Assembly: GCF_963675165.1 (NCBI RefSeq)
Contig: NC_087377.1
Span: 4,464,042 to 4,528,041, forward strand
Reading direction: 5' to 3'
From: Halichondria panicea
Lineage: Eukaryota; Porifera; Demospongiae; Suberitida; Halichondriidae
Length of the DNA: 64,000 nucleotides
A program made the position numbers and the translations under genes. The notes beneath the pieces were generated by a model. That model searched no databases, had not been told where the DNA came from, and saw only the letters and a program-made list of their open reading frames with translations. Shown piece after piece: positions 24,191 through 37,350 of the stretch; position 1 is the first letter of the stretch, and every line of letters begins with the position of its first letter.

Positions 24191-24287
24191 CTATTTTGGT
24201 TTTTAGATTTTTTTGTTGCAAATTGATCAACCCTCGCGATGTTTGCATAATTATGTTTGACGCTCACAAAACATTCTAGTAATACGG
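24117..24287. mobile_element. MITE-like element, family C (copy 3)
   Basis: Degraded relative of 8561-8778: GGAATATTTTACC at the left, CTGGCAAGGATCGTGTGTA in the middle and ACATTCTAGTAATACGG at the right. It overlaps the inner end of the 600-bp inverted repeat. Confidence 0.7.
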
Positions 24288-24367
24288 TAGAATTCTTTCC
24301 GTTTGTACTGCTGTGCTATATATGTTTGATTGAGATAGGGTGCATGCTTTCGGTCCCCTTGTACTAG

Positions 24368-25446
24368 TAGCCTCGATCCCAGGCCGAGTTTTCGCTTTTA
24401 TAACGGTTAGGCGAACAACTAGGCCTGGTACTAGTTGTCTGCGCATGCGTCAAATTTTCATTGTATTTGTGGTCGGCAAAAATATTTAATAAATCAATAA
24501 TCGAAATTTGTACACAGAAAATGCACAGAGTGAGTACACACAAAATATGCACATAGGGAGCTGCTTCACAAGGGTCTGGGGAGTTGCCAGTTGTGCTGCA
24601 GCACGATTACAGTGACCCAGGGCAACTTCAAGATGATTGAATGTCTTCAAATTACGTTTCAACGATTTAGCAGGCTGCTGGACTTCTCTGATTCTAGGCC
24701 CCAACTCGTAACTCAGTTAAACTTTGCTTGAGAAAACGTAGATTCTCTTGATGCCTCTGAGCTACCCAGCAACGCTCGAACGAGCAGGTCATACTCCAGT
24801 CCTGTAAGTATAGGACAATATTAAAGAAACCAAACACGGTTAAACCCTTAAACTGTCCAGTCTCGTCCGTTAGTATAGCCAAGAGGAACAATGTTGGGAT
24901 AGCTGGATAGTAGCCAATGCTCCTATACAGAGAAGTAGACATTCAAAATACGTGTAGATCTAAACATATTAAATTTCTTGTATTAAACAGGTTATAGTGT
25001 CATTGTCGACGAGCTGATGATGGCAGCACCAAGTTCTCTAGCTCACACTCTTCACTTGATCCACCATATTAATGATGATACTATAGTCTACCTAGATCTT
25101 TAATACCAAACATGAACAAGACTTGATAGCATAGGGCCCACACAAAAATATCTGACCTTAACAAGCTTGACAAAGCTATACCTCTTCCCTTGTTATTCAG
25201 TCTTCAGAATAATGTTTTCTAAGCTTCAGAGAAGAGAGAAGCTTCAGCTAAGAGCCATTCCAATAATGATAAAACGGGAACTGACTTCTAGTACACGATA
25301 GTACACGAATATAAATGTCACGAAATTGAACGAGAATATCCATTCGTCAGAATCTGACGAACGACTGACACATGCGCAGACAACTAGTACCATAGTTGTT
25401 CGCCTAACCGTTATAAAAGCGAAAACTCGGCCTGGGATCGAGGCTA
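24368..25446. mobile_element. 1.08-kb non-autonomous TAGCCTCGA-family element
   Basis: Inverted ends of about 60-80 bp start TAGCCTCGATCCCAGGCCGAG and run through TATAACGGTTAGGCGAAC to GCGCATGCG. The flanks GTACTAG and GTACTTAG suggest an imperfect target duplication. A minus-strand open frame (24942-24486) shows no domain that I recognise. The terminal sequence is almost identical to the 96-bp hairpin at 60705-60800. Confidence 0.8.
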
Positions 25447-25483
25447 GTACTTAGTCTCGCGGGCCATACTCCACAATCTGATA

Positions 25484-26053
25484 GGGCTTAAATTCTGGGC
25501 AAACCAAGCTCAGGAAGAAGGGATTACTTTGTCATTTGTGCTGTATTATAAGAAGGCAGCAATCAAGGCTAAAAATCCAGCCTCTTGCTCTAGCTTTGCA
25601 TCTTGCCACGACGTGTTTGCTGATGCTTTCCTCCAAGCTTACAATTACCCAATTGGTAAAACTGGAAGGGACAAATTAGCACAAGATATCAAAAATAAAG
25701 CTAATGCTGATGGTGCTTTCCTTGCTTTCTTCTCTAAGTACAGGCAAAGCCATTTCGCGTATGCGACAGCAGGTGGCGGACCTACATACATGCAGTACAG
25801 CAATGACGGTTGGGGGACCAATCAGATTGACAGGGTTTTTGCTCATGAAACTGGACATGTTTTTAACGCTCCGGACGAATACGGAAATGGCTGTTGTTGC
25901 GAAAAATTGTATGGCAAGGGAAGCTGCACTGCTAAAAATTCCAACTGCAGGACCTGCACTTCTGTTCAAACTAGCTGCATTATGGAAAATAATAATCTGA
26001 GCAACATTTGCGAGAGCAGCAAGAAACACGTGGGTTGGTGCTCTGAGGCTTAA
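25484..26053 (+). pseudogene. Catalytic half of a secreted zinc metalloprotease
   Basis: An uninterrupted frame of about 188 residues begins GLKFWANQ and contains NPASCSSFASCHDVF, the zinc-binding motif HETGHVFNAPDEYG (codons at about 25844-25885), and paired cysteines ending CIMENN and KKHVGWC. HExxH places it among zinc metalloproteases; the residues after it (NAPDE) differ from the metzincin consensus HExxHxxGxxH. There is no signal peptide or propeptide here: the frame starts at a junction with the 32-bp repeat (25452-25483). The matching N-terminal half is at 18602-19491 on the other strand. Alone, this half lacks secretion signals and is probably non-functional, unless it is expressed from another promoter. 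Confidence 0.7.
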
Positions 26054-26587
26054 GGAATATTTCTGGACTGCTTTACGGACTTGACTTATACCTCGTGTAG
26101 ATATAACTATAGATTATAGTTGAGTATAAGCTACAGTTTATTTTATGCGTACCCTCATGCAGTCTCCCCTCTTTATTATAACCATGCAGACATCACTATA
26201 GCGTTGCTATTTGTCTGGCACTCAACATTGCGTATGCGCATAACTCGCAGAGTGCATGTCCATTAGGCCTGTGCCAAATATTCCGGAATAATTATTAAAT
26301 ACAGAGGTTTTCAGGTTGGTTGACTATAGTGACTGTGAAATAAACAAAGCATGCGCATAGCTAGAGTCCACCCAGCTACTTCAACCTTTCAATAAACTTA
26401 CGAAATTCAAAAACTTAAAAACAAGATGCCGATTTAATACTCGTTGGACCTTCGTTGGAGAGTAATTTGGCTCCATCTTGCTCATCACTTGAATTGTAAA
26501 GACATATCAAACCAAGTCAGCCTTTCTGAGAGCACTGTCTATAGATGTATTAAAACAAAATTGAAAAACCAAATAATAGATAAATAC
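26054..26587. other. Spacer
   Basis: No gene was recognised. It contains short AT-rich stretches and the 3' flank of the protease fragment. Confidence 0.4.
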
Positions 26588-27192
26588 ACACGATCCTTGC
26601 CAGAGCGCAAAAAATTGTTCAGCTGATTTGGCTCATTCACAAAGGTAAAATATTCCACGGTATCTACAATCAAACGTAGCAGTACAAAGGGAAAGTACCC
26701 ATCCTACAATGCAATGTAGTGAACAGGAAAACTACAAGCCCAGCAATACAATAGGAGATAAACCACAAGAGCTTACCCTGTTAACTTTGTTGTTCTTTGC
26801 GTATATCCTCTTTAATACCAGCCACGATAATATGATTGTACAGCGTCTGTGGTGGATAATAATAAGAAACGCAATCATGCATTTGGTTTGTAAGTGTGTG
26901 ACTTAGCAAACGTACGCGTGGAGATTTTGTGGCAACTAAAACCATTCCTCCCCAAATGCATAAATGGATCAACATGATATGGTAATGATAACGAGTGCTG
27001 CAAGCTGCGCTGTGCTAATGCTTCTCGCCATTTTGCTTTCGTTTAAAAACTATTAAGAGTTATGGAAGAGGTGAAGAGGTAATTATATACAAGTTATTGT
27101 TGACAGAATTGAATTCCACACAGTCATTATAGGAGAGGAGCTTAATTAGTGGATGCCTCGGTGGAGGTGCCAAAACAAACTATAGCTTTTTA
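26588..27192. repeat. Right arm of a 600-bp inverted repeat
   Basis: Reverse complement of 23592-24190. A family C fragment is at its left end and a family A fragment (GGATGCCTCGGTGGAGGTGCC) at its right end, so the duplicated block already contained pieces of both elements. Confidence 0.85.
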
Positions 27193-27513
27193 TACACACA
27201 ATATTATTTTTGTTTTGGAATTCAGGGAAATTCAAATAGTGGGTAATGATCGACTATGATTGTCGATGCCAAAGTGGTAAAAGGGCAATTATCCAACTCT
27301 GTTGAGGCCTCCCATAGGAGGGAGCTTAAAGCTACATGTTAAACTGCTATATAAGTCAGCAACAGGCTAGTCCAGGAAGAACTGTCTGCTTTAGAGAAGA
27401 TCATGTGGGTGAACGCACTCCTGATACGTCATTCTACAAATCAGTACAATTTCATCAAAAACACAACAAAACGGTGCAAATTATATACATGTTCGTTTCA
27501 ATTTAAAAGTTTT

Positions 27514-30500
27514 CTAAACAGAAGTTTCGTGTGAAGATCGTCTGTGCAGTATTTTAGCATATCCAGTGGGGTTTCGATAGTCACTGTAACCTTCATGGTT
27601 GTGCTTTGGCGGGTCACTGTTGAAATGATCAGTAACTTGTATTTCATTTCTCAGTCCATAAGCGAAATTGGTTTCCGTGGCTACTTGTTCAGCTTGTAAC
27701 TGATCTTCAACACTTATCCTGTATGCAGCATTTTCTTCCATAGCAACATCCTCAGCAACGGCCTCAGTAAGTTTTTTTTGCTCTTTGGCCGAGTGGACGT
27801 GATCATACTCTACAAAATAGAGCACACCCTAACTTAGAGTGAACTATCAATTGCATGCTTACTGTGTTCATCCTCAGTGATGGGGACTAGCTCCATGTTC
27901 AGTTCCACGTAGCCCACCATGGTGCTCAGAACTTTCTCCAACTCGGCTGCTAGCTCATCGAAGGATGGCCTCTCATCAGAATCCTCGTACCAACAGCTGG
28001 TCATCAGCGAGAACCTGTAACGAAGAATTCAACATGATTATATAGACAGAAAATGTTTACAGTATAGTTAAACACAACATTACAATCGAAAAGTTGCCAC
28101 GACATGTTTAAATATTAATGTCGAAAATTTCCTACATCTCTGTGGAGCAGGAAGTATTCTGGGGAGGTTCTAATCTCTTTCCCTCTCTGAGTAGAGCCAC
28201 TAGGGACATTGGGTCCACTCCAGGGTAGGGGGTCCGGCCACTACTGAAGACCTCCCACACTGTCACACCATATGACCACTGTAGTTGAGGAGACAATAGA
28301 CAAAGGTCGTAATGTCAAGCAAAATTGAGCATATAAAATTAACACTTCGAGAGCACAAAACTGAAGTCTACAACAACAACAACAAGTTTTATTATAATAT
28401 ACCACGTCGGTCTTCTCGTTGAAGATAGCATCGTTTAGACTCTCTACTGCCATCCATTTGTACGGCAGTTTGACTCCCTCCAAATCACCTTGCCTGAAAT
28501 ATCCATAGCCATACACATCTTCAGCTAGACCAAAATCACCAACTTTGAGGTCACCATTTGAATCCAACCTATATAAAGACACAAAAAATGAAAGTTTATT
28601 GTGATCTCAATACGTGGTAACGATCGGAGTGTGTGCACGTTACTAGTATACTAAGACCATACAAACCAGTTCAGTGCCTCACATGCAGTTCCTGGCAGCC
28701 AGGTCTCGATGGACGAACTTGTGCCGAGCAAGATACGCCATTCCAAGAGCTATTTGATGACACATCTTCAACAGCAGCTTCCTCACAGCTAACACCTATC
28801 AAAAAAATTGTTTTAGTAAATGTGTTGATTTCACGAAAACTCAAAAATTTACTCCAAAAAGCATACTAATTTATTATTTTGATAATAATTATTTTCAGAG
28901 AGTTAATGAAATGAACCTTTGGTGTAATCGGATGTTCTTAACTCTATAGTTATCGGTCCACAAAGGTAGATACGAAAACGGTTTCAGAAGAAACACAAAG
29001 GGCCGACGTATAATTATTCCATCCACATGCATATGCTATATGGAGAGACCTAGCTTGCTGTATTAATTATAGAGGGTGACCTGCTTATAAAAATTTAATA
29101 ACTAGAGTACTGAAGTGCTATAGCCCTTGGCTGTTTACTTGACACAATCAATAATAGTAGTACGTATAAAGCATGAAAGCTGGTTAAGTAGCAAGTAACA
29201 CGAGCAATGAAATTCTATCGTTCCTGGTGGTACAGGATCACTTCAGCTGAAAATACATACCTGGAGAAAAGGACGCATGTAGAAGCTAGAGGCCAACGTG
29301 CAAGTTCAAGCTCCTTATAGCTTTTGCTTGCTTTTATACGACAATGAAACTAATAATTTGTTGTGTGAAGGTTATCCATGCTGTACGCAGAGCTATGGCA
29401 CCCAGGTGAGCAGGCTCATACATTGCAAACAGACAGACAGACAAACAAACAAACAAACAAACGGACTACACACGCTGGCCGCGGCACGGCCTCAGGTAAT
29501 TACATAGGATTACCATAATAAGATACATCATGCACTTGCTCCTCGTAGTCAAAATAAGATTGGCCTGCATACCTTCTCAGAATCCTCTCCCTCTGCCAAC
29601 TCTAGGGCAGATCTCTCTTTCTTCAAGTAGTCTAGTAGACTCCCATTAGTCATATACGGCATCACCATGGAAACACCAGGTCCAGCGTCGAGACACACCC
29701 CAATCAGGGGCATGACGTGAGGGTGGTGGAATTCTTGCATCTTAGTGATCTCACTCACCATGCTCTGTACGTCACTCGGACTGAACAGACCTGGAGGAAG
29801 GAGAGAGTATATACACAGTATAGCGCGACATTTTTAAGGAGCTTAATTTTCGTTGTTTTCAAGTGGTTATAGCTAAAGGTCCACAAAGTACTTAGCTAAC
29901 GGAATATGCAGCGTCATTTACCAAATAGAGCGACATATATTCGACGAAATGTGTTTAGAGGCACTTCAATGACATTTTCGTGCTATACGGTATAATCATA
30001 ATAATTATAATGATAATATTATAGTAACAGACAACGTGTGTGTACACACTCTTAAAGCGAGAAGGAAATAATATTAAAGAATCAATACTATACTAAAAAT
30101 ATTGTTCTATAAGTATACCGGTTAATAAGCGCATATAGAAGAAAGAACATATAATATAATATGCGCCTATTATCCGGATGCGGTTATAATTATAGAGATT
30201 AACCAAGCCCATAAAATCATGACGTTTCAATGACGCATGCATTAGCTGGCTCGATCATTGTCTGCAAGAGGTCTATAGTCATGCATATCAGCAGTAACAC
30301 AACTAGTGAAATAGACTTCACATCTATAAAGGAGTGTGGAAACCATGCAGTTGTTGGACAGAAAACTTTGCAGAGAAACCTGCGCCTTCTATCGAGGCTC
30401 TAGCTTGGTCTGCTAACCAGTATATGCGCCTATTATAGTTGATGTGCATTTATTTATTTTACCATGTGCACTTTAACCAGTATTGAAAATAAACTTATAG

Positions 30501-33500
30501 TTTTATACCTTTCAGAGTCTTCAAAGCCACGCCCCTAATGGCAACGTTGTTCCAGTCCATTAGCAGTCCTTTGTACACAATCCCAAAGGCTCCTGGAATG
30601 CATGGGAACAGTGATTAATACTCTGCCAGAGATGGACGATATTTTTAATTCTCCCAATCACATTCAATGCTCATAATTAACCCGAGGCGCGCCGTGGCGT
30701 CACGGGTTATAGTAGTCTGTCAGTCTGTCTGTGTATTCTGAGTCTACTCATCTAGATGTGATAACACTGTGTTTTTACCATGGATAGCCTCAACACAACA
30801 ATTAAGGTAGTACTTTTAAATTTGGCAGAGTTTGATGTTAAAGCTTTGTTGTCAAATAAAGCGAGCAAAAGCTAACAAACTAAAAAGCTCGATTCTGTAC
30901 GTTGGCCTAGATGTACACGCGGCTTTAACTCGAGACTGTAGACTCACTAAATTAACGCCGAGGGTTTGTACTTCAGTGCTCTAGTTATTCTTACGTATTA
31001 GTTACCTTGACCGACTGGATCTTGCAGTTTCAGATTAGAGCTGGGAATTCTCATTGATTCTGGAACATACTTCACAATCTCTCGCATTTGATAATCTGCA
31101 GACATTCGATTTTTAATTTAATATCACGTATACACCATTTAGTACTTACCCATAAGATTGCTTCGATCAGACAGCTTCCTCATTCTATATAATTATAAAG
31201 AGAGAGATGTATCAACTCAACAATACACACAACACAATAGTTACAATATAGTAGCTAGTTCAAATACTGCATGTATAGCACCTTATGTATACCTCATGAA
31301 GGCCTCACCTTATAGTAGACACTCTTAGCCTCTCTGCTTTGTTTCGTCTCAACCTTGCATATATACAAGCACATATGCAGGGACCAACAGTTATCACCAG
31401 TAGAACAAGAGCACCCACAACTCCGACAGATGTGAAGGTTGCTAACGTATTATTGTCAATGGCCAAGTCTAAACACGTATGATTGAAATAAACAAGATAC
31501 AACCATAATTATTATGTTAACAGAATAGCAATCATAATGTGGAATAATATTAAGATCCCAAATGAACAGTTTGTGTAGGCCCTCAACAAAGGCCACCGCA
31601 GGCTCTGTACAACGGCTAAAACTTTGTTCTCCAAAGATGGTCGTTATAAAGAGGTTTCCACGGCACGCATACATGGACGATTTGAAAAATGAAGACTATA
31701 CTGGAGTGAGAGAGTGTTACGTCCCATGCAAACCTAGCTGACACAGTACCACTTTATGAAAGCACTGTCCTTTGTATAGAGAGGTATTTAATTATACCTT
31801 TCTTATTATTGTCAGTTTGAGTCACGTACGTACGTATATAGGCTGAGGGCTGAGGGTATACTACTCGATAATTTTGACATAATTATGATAATTATGATAT
31901 ATAGTTATACAAGCACACGCAGTACCATACATGTACCTATAGGGCTTACTTGATATGCACGCAGGTTCAGTGCCCGTCCAATCCCCATCGAAGCATATCC
32001 TAGTGCTGTCAGGTGTATTAATGCTGAATCCACTGCTACACGAGTAGCTTGCAACAGTTCCATTGGGTTTAGTGTCATTCAACGTGAAACCAATGATGCC
32101 ACCATTGTCATACACCAAATCACCATGGTCAATTTGAGACAGGTTAGAGCAAAACGCTACAAAAAATGGATACAATTTTGAATGCACTTTTGCACTTACG
32201 CACTTAAGCCTTTAACTTTACGTAAATTTCCTCTGTTAAAACGCGTAAATAATAAATTACTAGAAGGAGAGAGTGTCCAAAACAACCTGACAGTATACCA
32301 CACTATGAAAGCCCTGACCTTGCATGTATAGAGAGGTATGTTTAATACTTTTATTATCATAGTAGGTATGTACATATTCACATCTGATATTCTAAAGCAT
32401 GATACGGCCGATACACATAACCATAAGCTACATACATACATACTCAAGGCTTACTTGCTATGCACACAGGTGCAGTGGCTGTCCAATCCCCATTGAAGCA
32501 TGTCCTAGTGGCATTTCCATCCAGTCTGAATCTACTGGGACAAATGTACGTTGCAACAGTTCCATTCTGTTTTAAATTAGTGGCATTCAACAGATCTTCC
32601 GTAAGATTGTACATGATATCACCGTTGACAACTTGAGGTAGGTCAGAGCAAAAGGCTAATAATGGAAAAAATTGTAATCATATTATAGTACGTATACAAC
32701 ACAGGAAAAATATCTAAATTTCCTATACTTTCAGGATAGTACAAAATTTCCTGTAGACTTTCCTGTATGAATCTTACACATGTCCTGAACTTCTTCAGGA
32801 ATAGTAAAGGAAACTATACAGGAAACGTTGCACTATCCTTTGTAAGTAGGTTGCAGGACACTTGCAGGACACCTGCCATTTTTCAGGAAATGTGCAGATT
32901 TTATGGGCTGCACTGTAGCAGCACTGTAGCAGGAAATTTAAATATTTTCCCTGTGCAAAATATAAAGAACACTTTTCGTGGACTTAATTTTCGTGTAGGA
33001 TTGTTAACTCACAAAATCAGCGAACATTAACAAATACGGCAGTCATGCAATTATAATTACATACATGTACTCATGCAGGCTGAGGGCTACACCTTTTAAG
33101 CACACACGTTCAGTGCCTGTCCAACCCCCATTCAAGCATATCCTAGTATTGGTTGTTCCATCCAGGATGAATCCATCCATACAAGTGAACGTTGCAACAG
33201 TTCCATTTGGTCTAGTACCAATAAACGGATCTTCTTTTGTATCATACTCCAAATTACGATCGGCAATTTCAGGTAGATTAAAGCAAAAGGCTGCAAATAA
33301 GAGACAATCATGAAAACAAAATGAATACCACTAGCAGGCAATAGTGAAACCTTATTGTTACCTTGTTATCTTCTAATATTGAAACCTACAGTAAAGACTT
33401 AAGTCTGTCCAATCCCCATTCAAGCATATCCTAGTATTGGTTGTTCCGCGTTGCAACAGTTCCATTACAGTAAAGTCTTTACTGTATGTAAATATTATGA

Positions 33501-34174
33501 GTAACACATTTCCTCCTTCATGCAGTTGTATAAGCACATGCATGGTTTCTATAGTATGCATGGTGCTCAGTATAAAGAGAGGCCTATACATGCACCTTCC
33601 AGACATGTTGGCGTTTTTCCCAACCATTCAGTGTTGTTACACGTCCTTGTTTCATCTCCAGAGAGATAGTAACCTTGGTTACACGTGTGTGTGGCGACAG
33701 ACCCATACGGCCTCCGAGGGAAACCAACAAAATCATATGCGATGTTCCCGTTGGTCAACTGGAGTAAATCATCACACTGACCTGTGTAAATTGATATAAT
33801 GGTTACCCATTATGAGATTAAAGTCACTCTAAATTATTATGGACATGCACTTCTTGAGATTTATAGAATGAAAATGGTCTTATTTATTAGCTAGCCTTAA
33901 TGATTTCTGTTAACTTCAACGTGCTTTTGGACTTTGTCGACTGTCCTGATATACGATATATACCCTAATTCTACATTAATGTTGGAGGTTCTATTGAAAA
34001 CCAATCATAGAGTAATCACACATTATTTATTATAATTATACAAACATGCATCCAGTCGACAAGCTAATGACTGTAGCGTAGGCACACACATGTAGACCCC
34101 TATATGGTGATAAGCACGACAGCTGTACGTACCTTGATCGTCTATAATGGTAATGGTGTAAGTTCGTCGTGGTA
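27514..34174 (-). CDS. Receptor tyrosine kinase with four sushi domains (5' end in gap)
   Basis: Exons from 5' to 3' on the minus strand: part of one at 34174-34133, then sushi exons 33781-33596, 33290-33093, 32655-32455 and 32156-31950. Each is a multiple of three with phase 1-1 ends and the usual Cys/Trp pattern. Exon 31468-31309 holds a transmembrane helix ([15 protein letters not shown]) and a basic stop-transfer. Then 31184-31150, 31095-31006, 30592-30509, 29790-29573, 28795-28683, 28568-28403, 28278-28136, 28014-27863 and 27809-27514. Kinase marks: [41 protein letters not shown] and [14 protein letters not shown]. The catalytic residues look intact. The tail has Tyr-containing motifs ([23 protein letters not shown]) that could recruit adaptors. 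From the TM exon to the stop is exactly 485 codons including the stop. The ligand is unknown; the N-terminus is lost in the assembly gap. Confidence 0.88.
33404..33465 (-). pseudogene. Vestigial sushi exon fragment
   Basis: About 60 bases match the central part of the neighbouring sushi exon at 33093-33290 (GTCCAATCCCCATTCAAGC, CTAGTATTGGTTGTTCC, then TTGCAACAGTTCCAT). It has internal deletions and no splice sites. It lies in the intron between sushi exons and looks like a decayed tandem exon duplicate. Confidence 0.65.
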
Positions 34175-34374
34175 NNNNNNNNNNNNNNNNNNNNNNNNNN
34201 NNNNNNNNNNNNNNNNNNNNNNNNNNNNNNNNNNNNNNNNNNNNNNNNNNNNNNNNNNNNNNNNNNNNNNNNNNNNNNNNNNNNNNNNNNNNNNNNNNNN
34301 NNNNNNNNNNNNNNNNNNNNNNNNNNNNNNNNNNNNNNNNNNNNNNNNNNNNNNNNNNNNNNNNNNNNNNNNNN
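34175..34374. other. Assembly gap (200 N)
   Basis: A run of exactly 200 N, probably a placeholder of arbitrary size. It must hide both the 5' exons of the receptor kinase and the 3' exons of the PP2A gene, since neither is found in the 200 bases on its right. A short open stretch at 34375-34429 (minus) after an acceptor-like site could belong to either. Confidence 0.9.
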
Positions 34375-34532
34375 TCTGGTGTTAGCTCAAACAAAACTTC
34401 TGCACGATGTAGCCTCTTTATGAATGGTCTAACAAATACACATAAAGTTGACATGTTACCCTTTATGCATATTTGTTAGACTATATGATGTAGGTTAAAA
34501 ATTTGACAGTACAATAATTTAACAGGTAGCTA

Positions 34533-37055
<2,523 letters not shown>

Positions 37056-37238
37056 TCTGTATCTAAGTTCGACAAGTACGTGCTTCTTTTGAGAGCTTGT
37101 TTCAAGAACGGGACTTGATGGGCGTGGCAAGTCCTGTAAGGGGTGGGTTACGCCCCCATCTAGTTGACTAACCCTCGGCTTTATCTCGAATAGTGCCCTG
37201 TAGCGTTGAAGTTCAACCTTTTTGTTAATGATCTTTAC

Positions 37239-37350
37239 CTTTTTTAGCACCTCTGGTTGTGCTAGCCTCGAGACCACGCCGATTAAAATACGGCGTGGTC
37301 TCGAGGCTAGTTGCATGCTGAATCGATTTACCACCTGTCTGCTGTCCCAT
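37239..37350 (-). CDS. Possible myristoylated first exon beginning MGQQ
   Basis: An ATG at 37350 opens 37 codons that begin MGQQTGGKS and end RGAKK before a donor-like GTAAAG at 37238. MGQQ is a plausible N-myristoylation start, and ABL-type kinases begin MGQQPGK with a downstream GAGKK. That resemblance is short and may be chance. The 47-bp hairpin 37263-37309 lies inside. No acceptor before the PP2A start restores an open frame in the right phase, so if this exon is real it splices elsewhere. It could instead be untranslated PP2A leader. Confidence 0.25.
37263..37309. mobile_element. 47-bp TAGCCTCGA hairpin element
   Basis: TAGCCTCGAGACCACGCCG, a 9-base loop and the exact reverse complement. 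It consists of little more than two transposon ends. The flanks TGGTTGTGC and GTTGCATGC do not form a clean target duplication. Confidence 0.7.

Noticed and set aside
24486..24942. Minus-strand open frames inside the 1.08-kb element
   Set aside because: No transposase or other domain was recognised and the two frames overlap without clear splice sites, so they are not listed as a gene.
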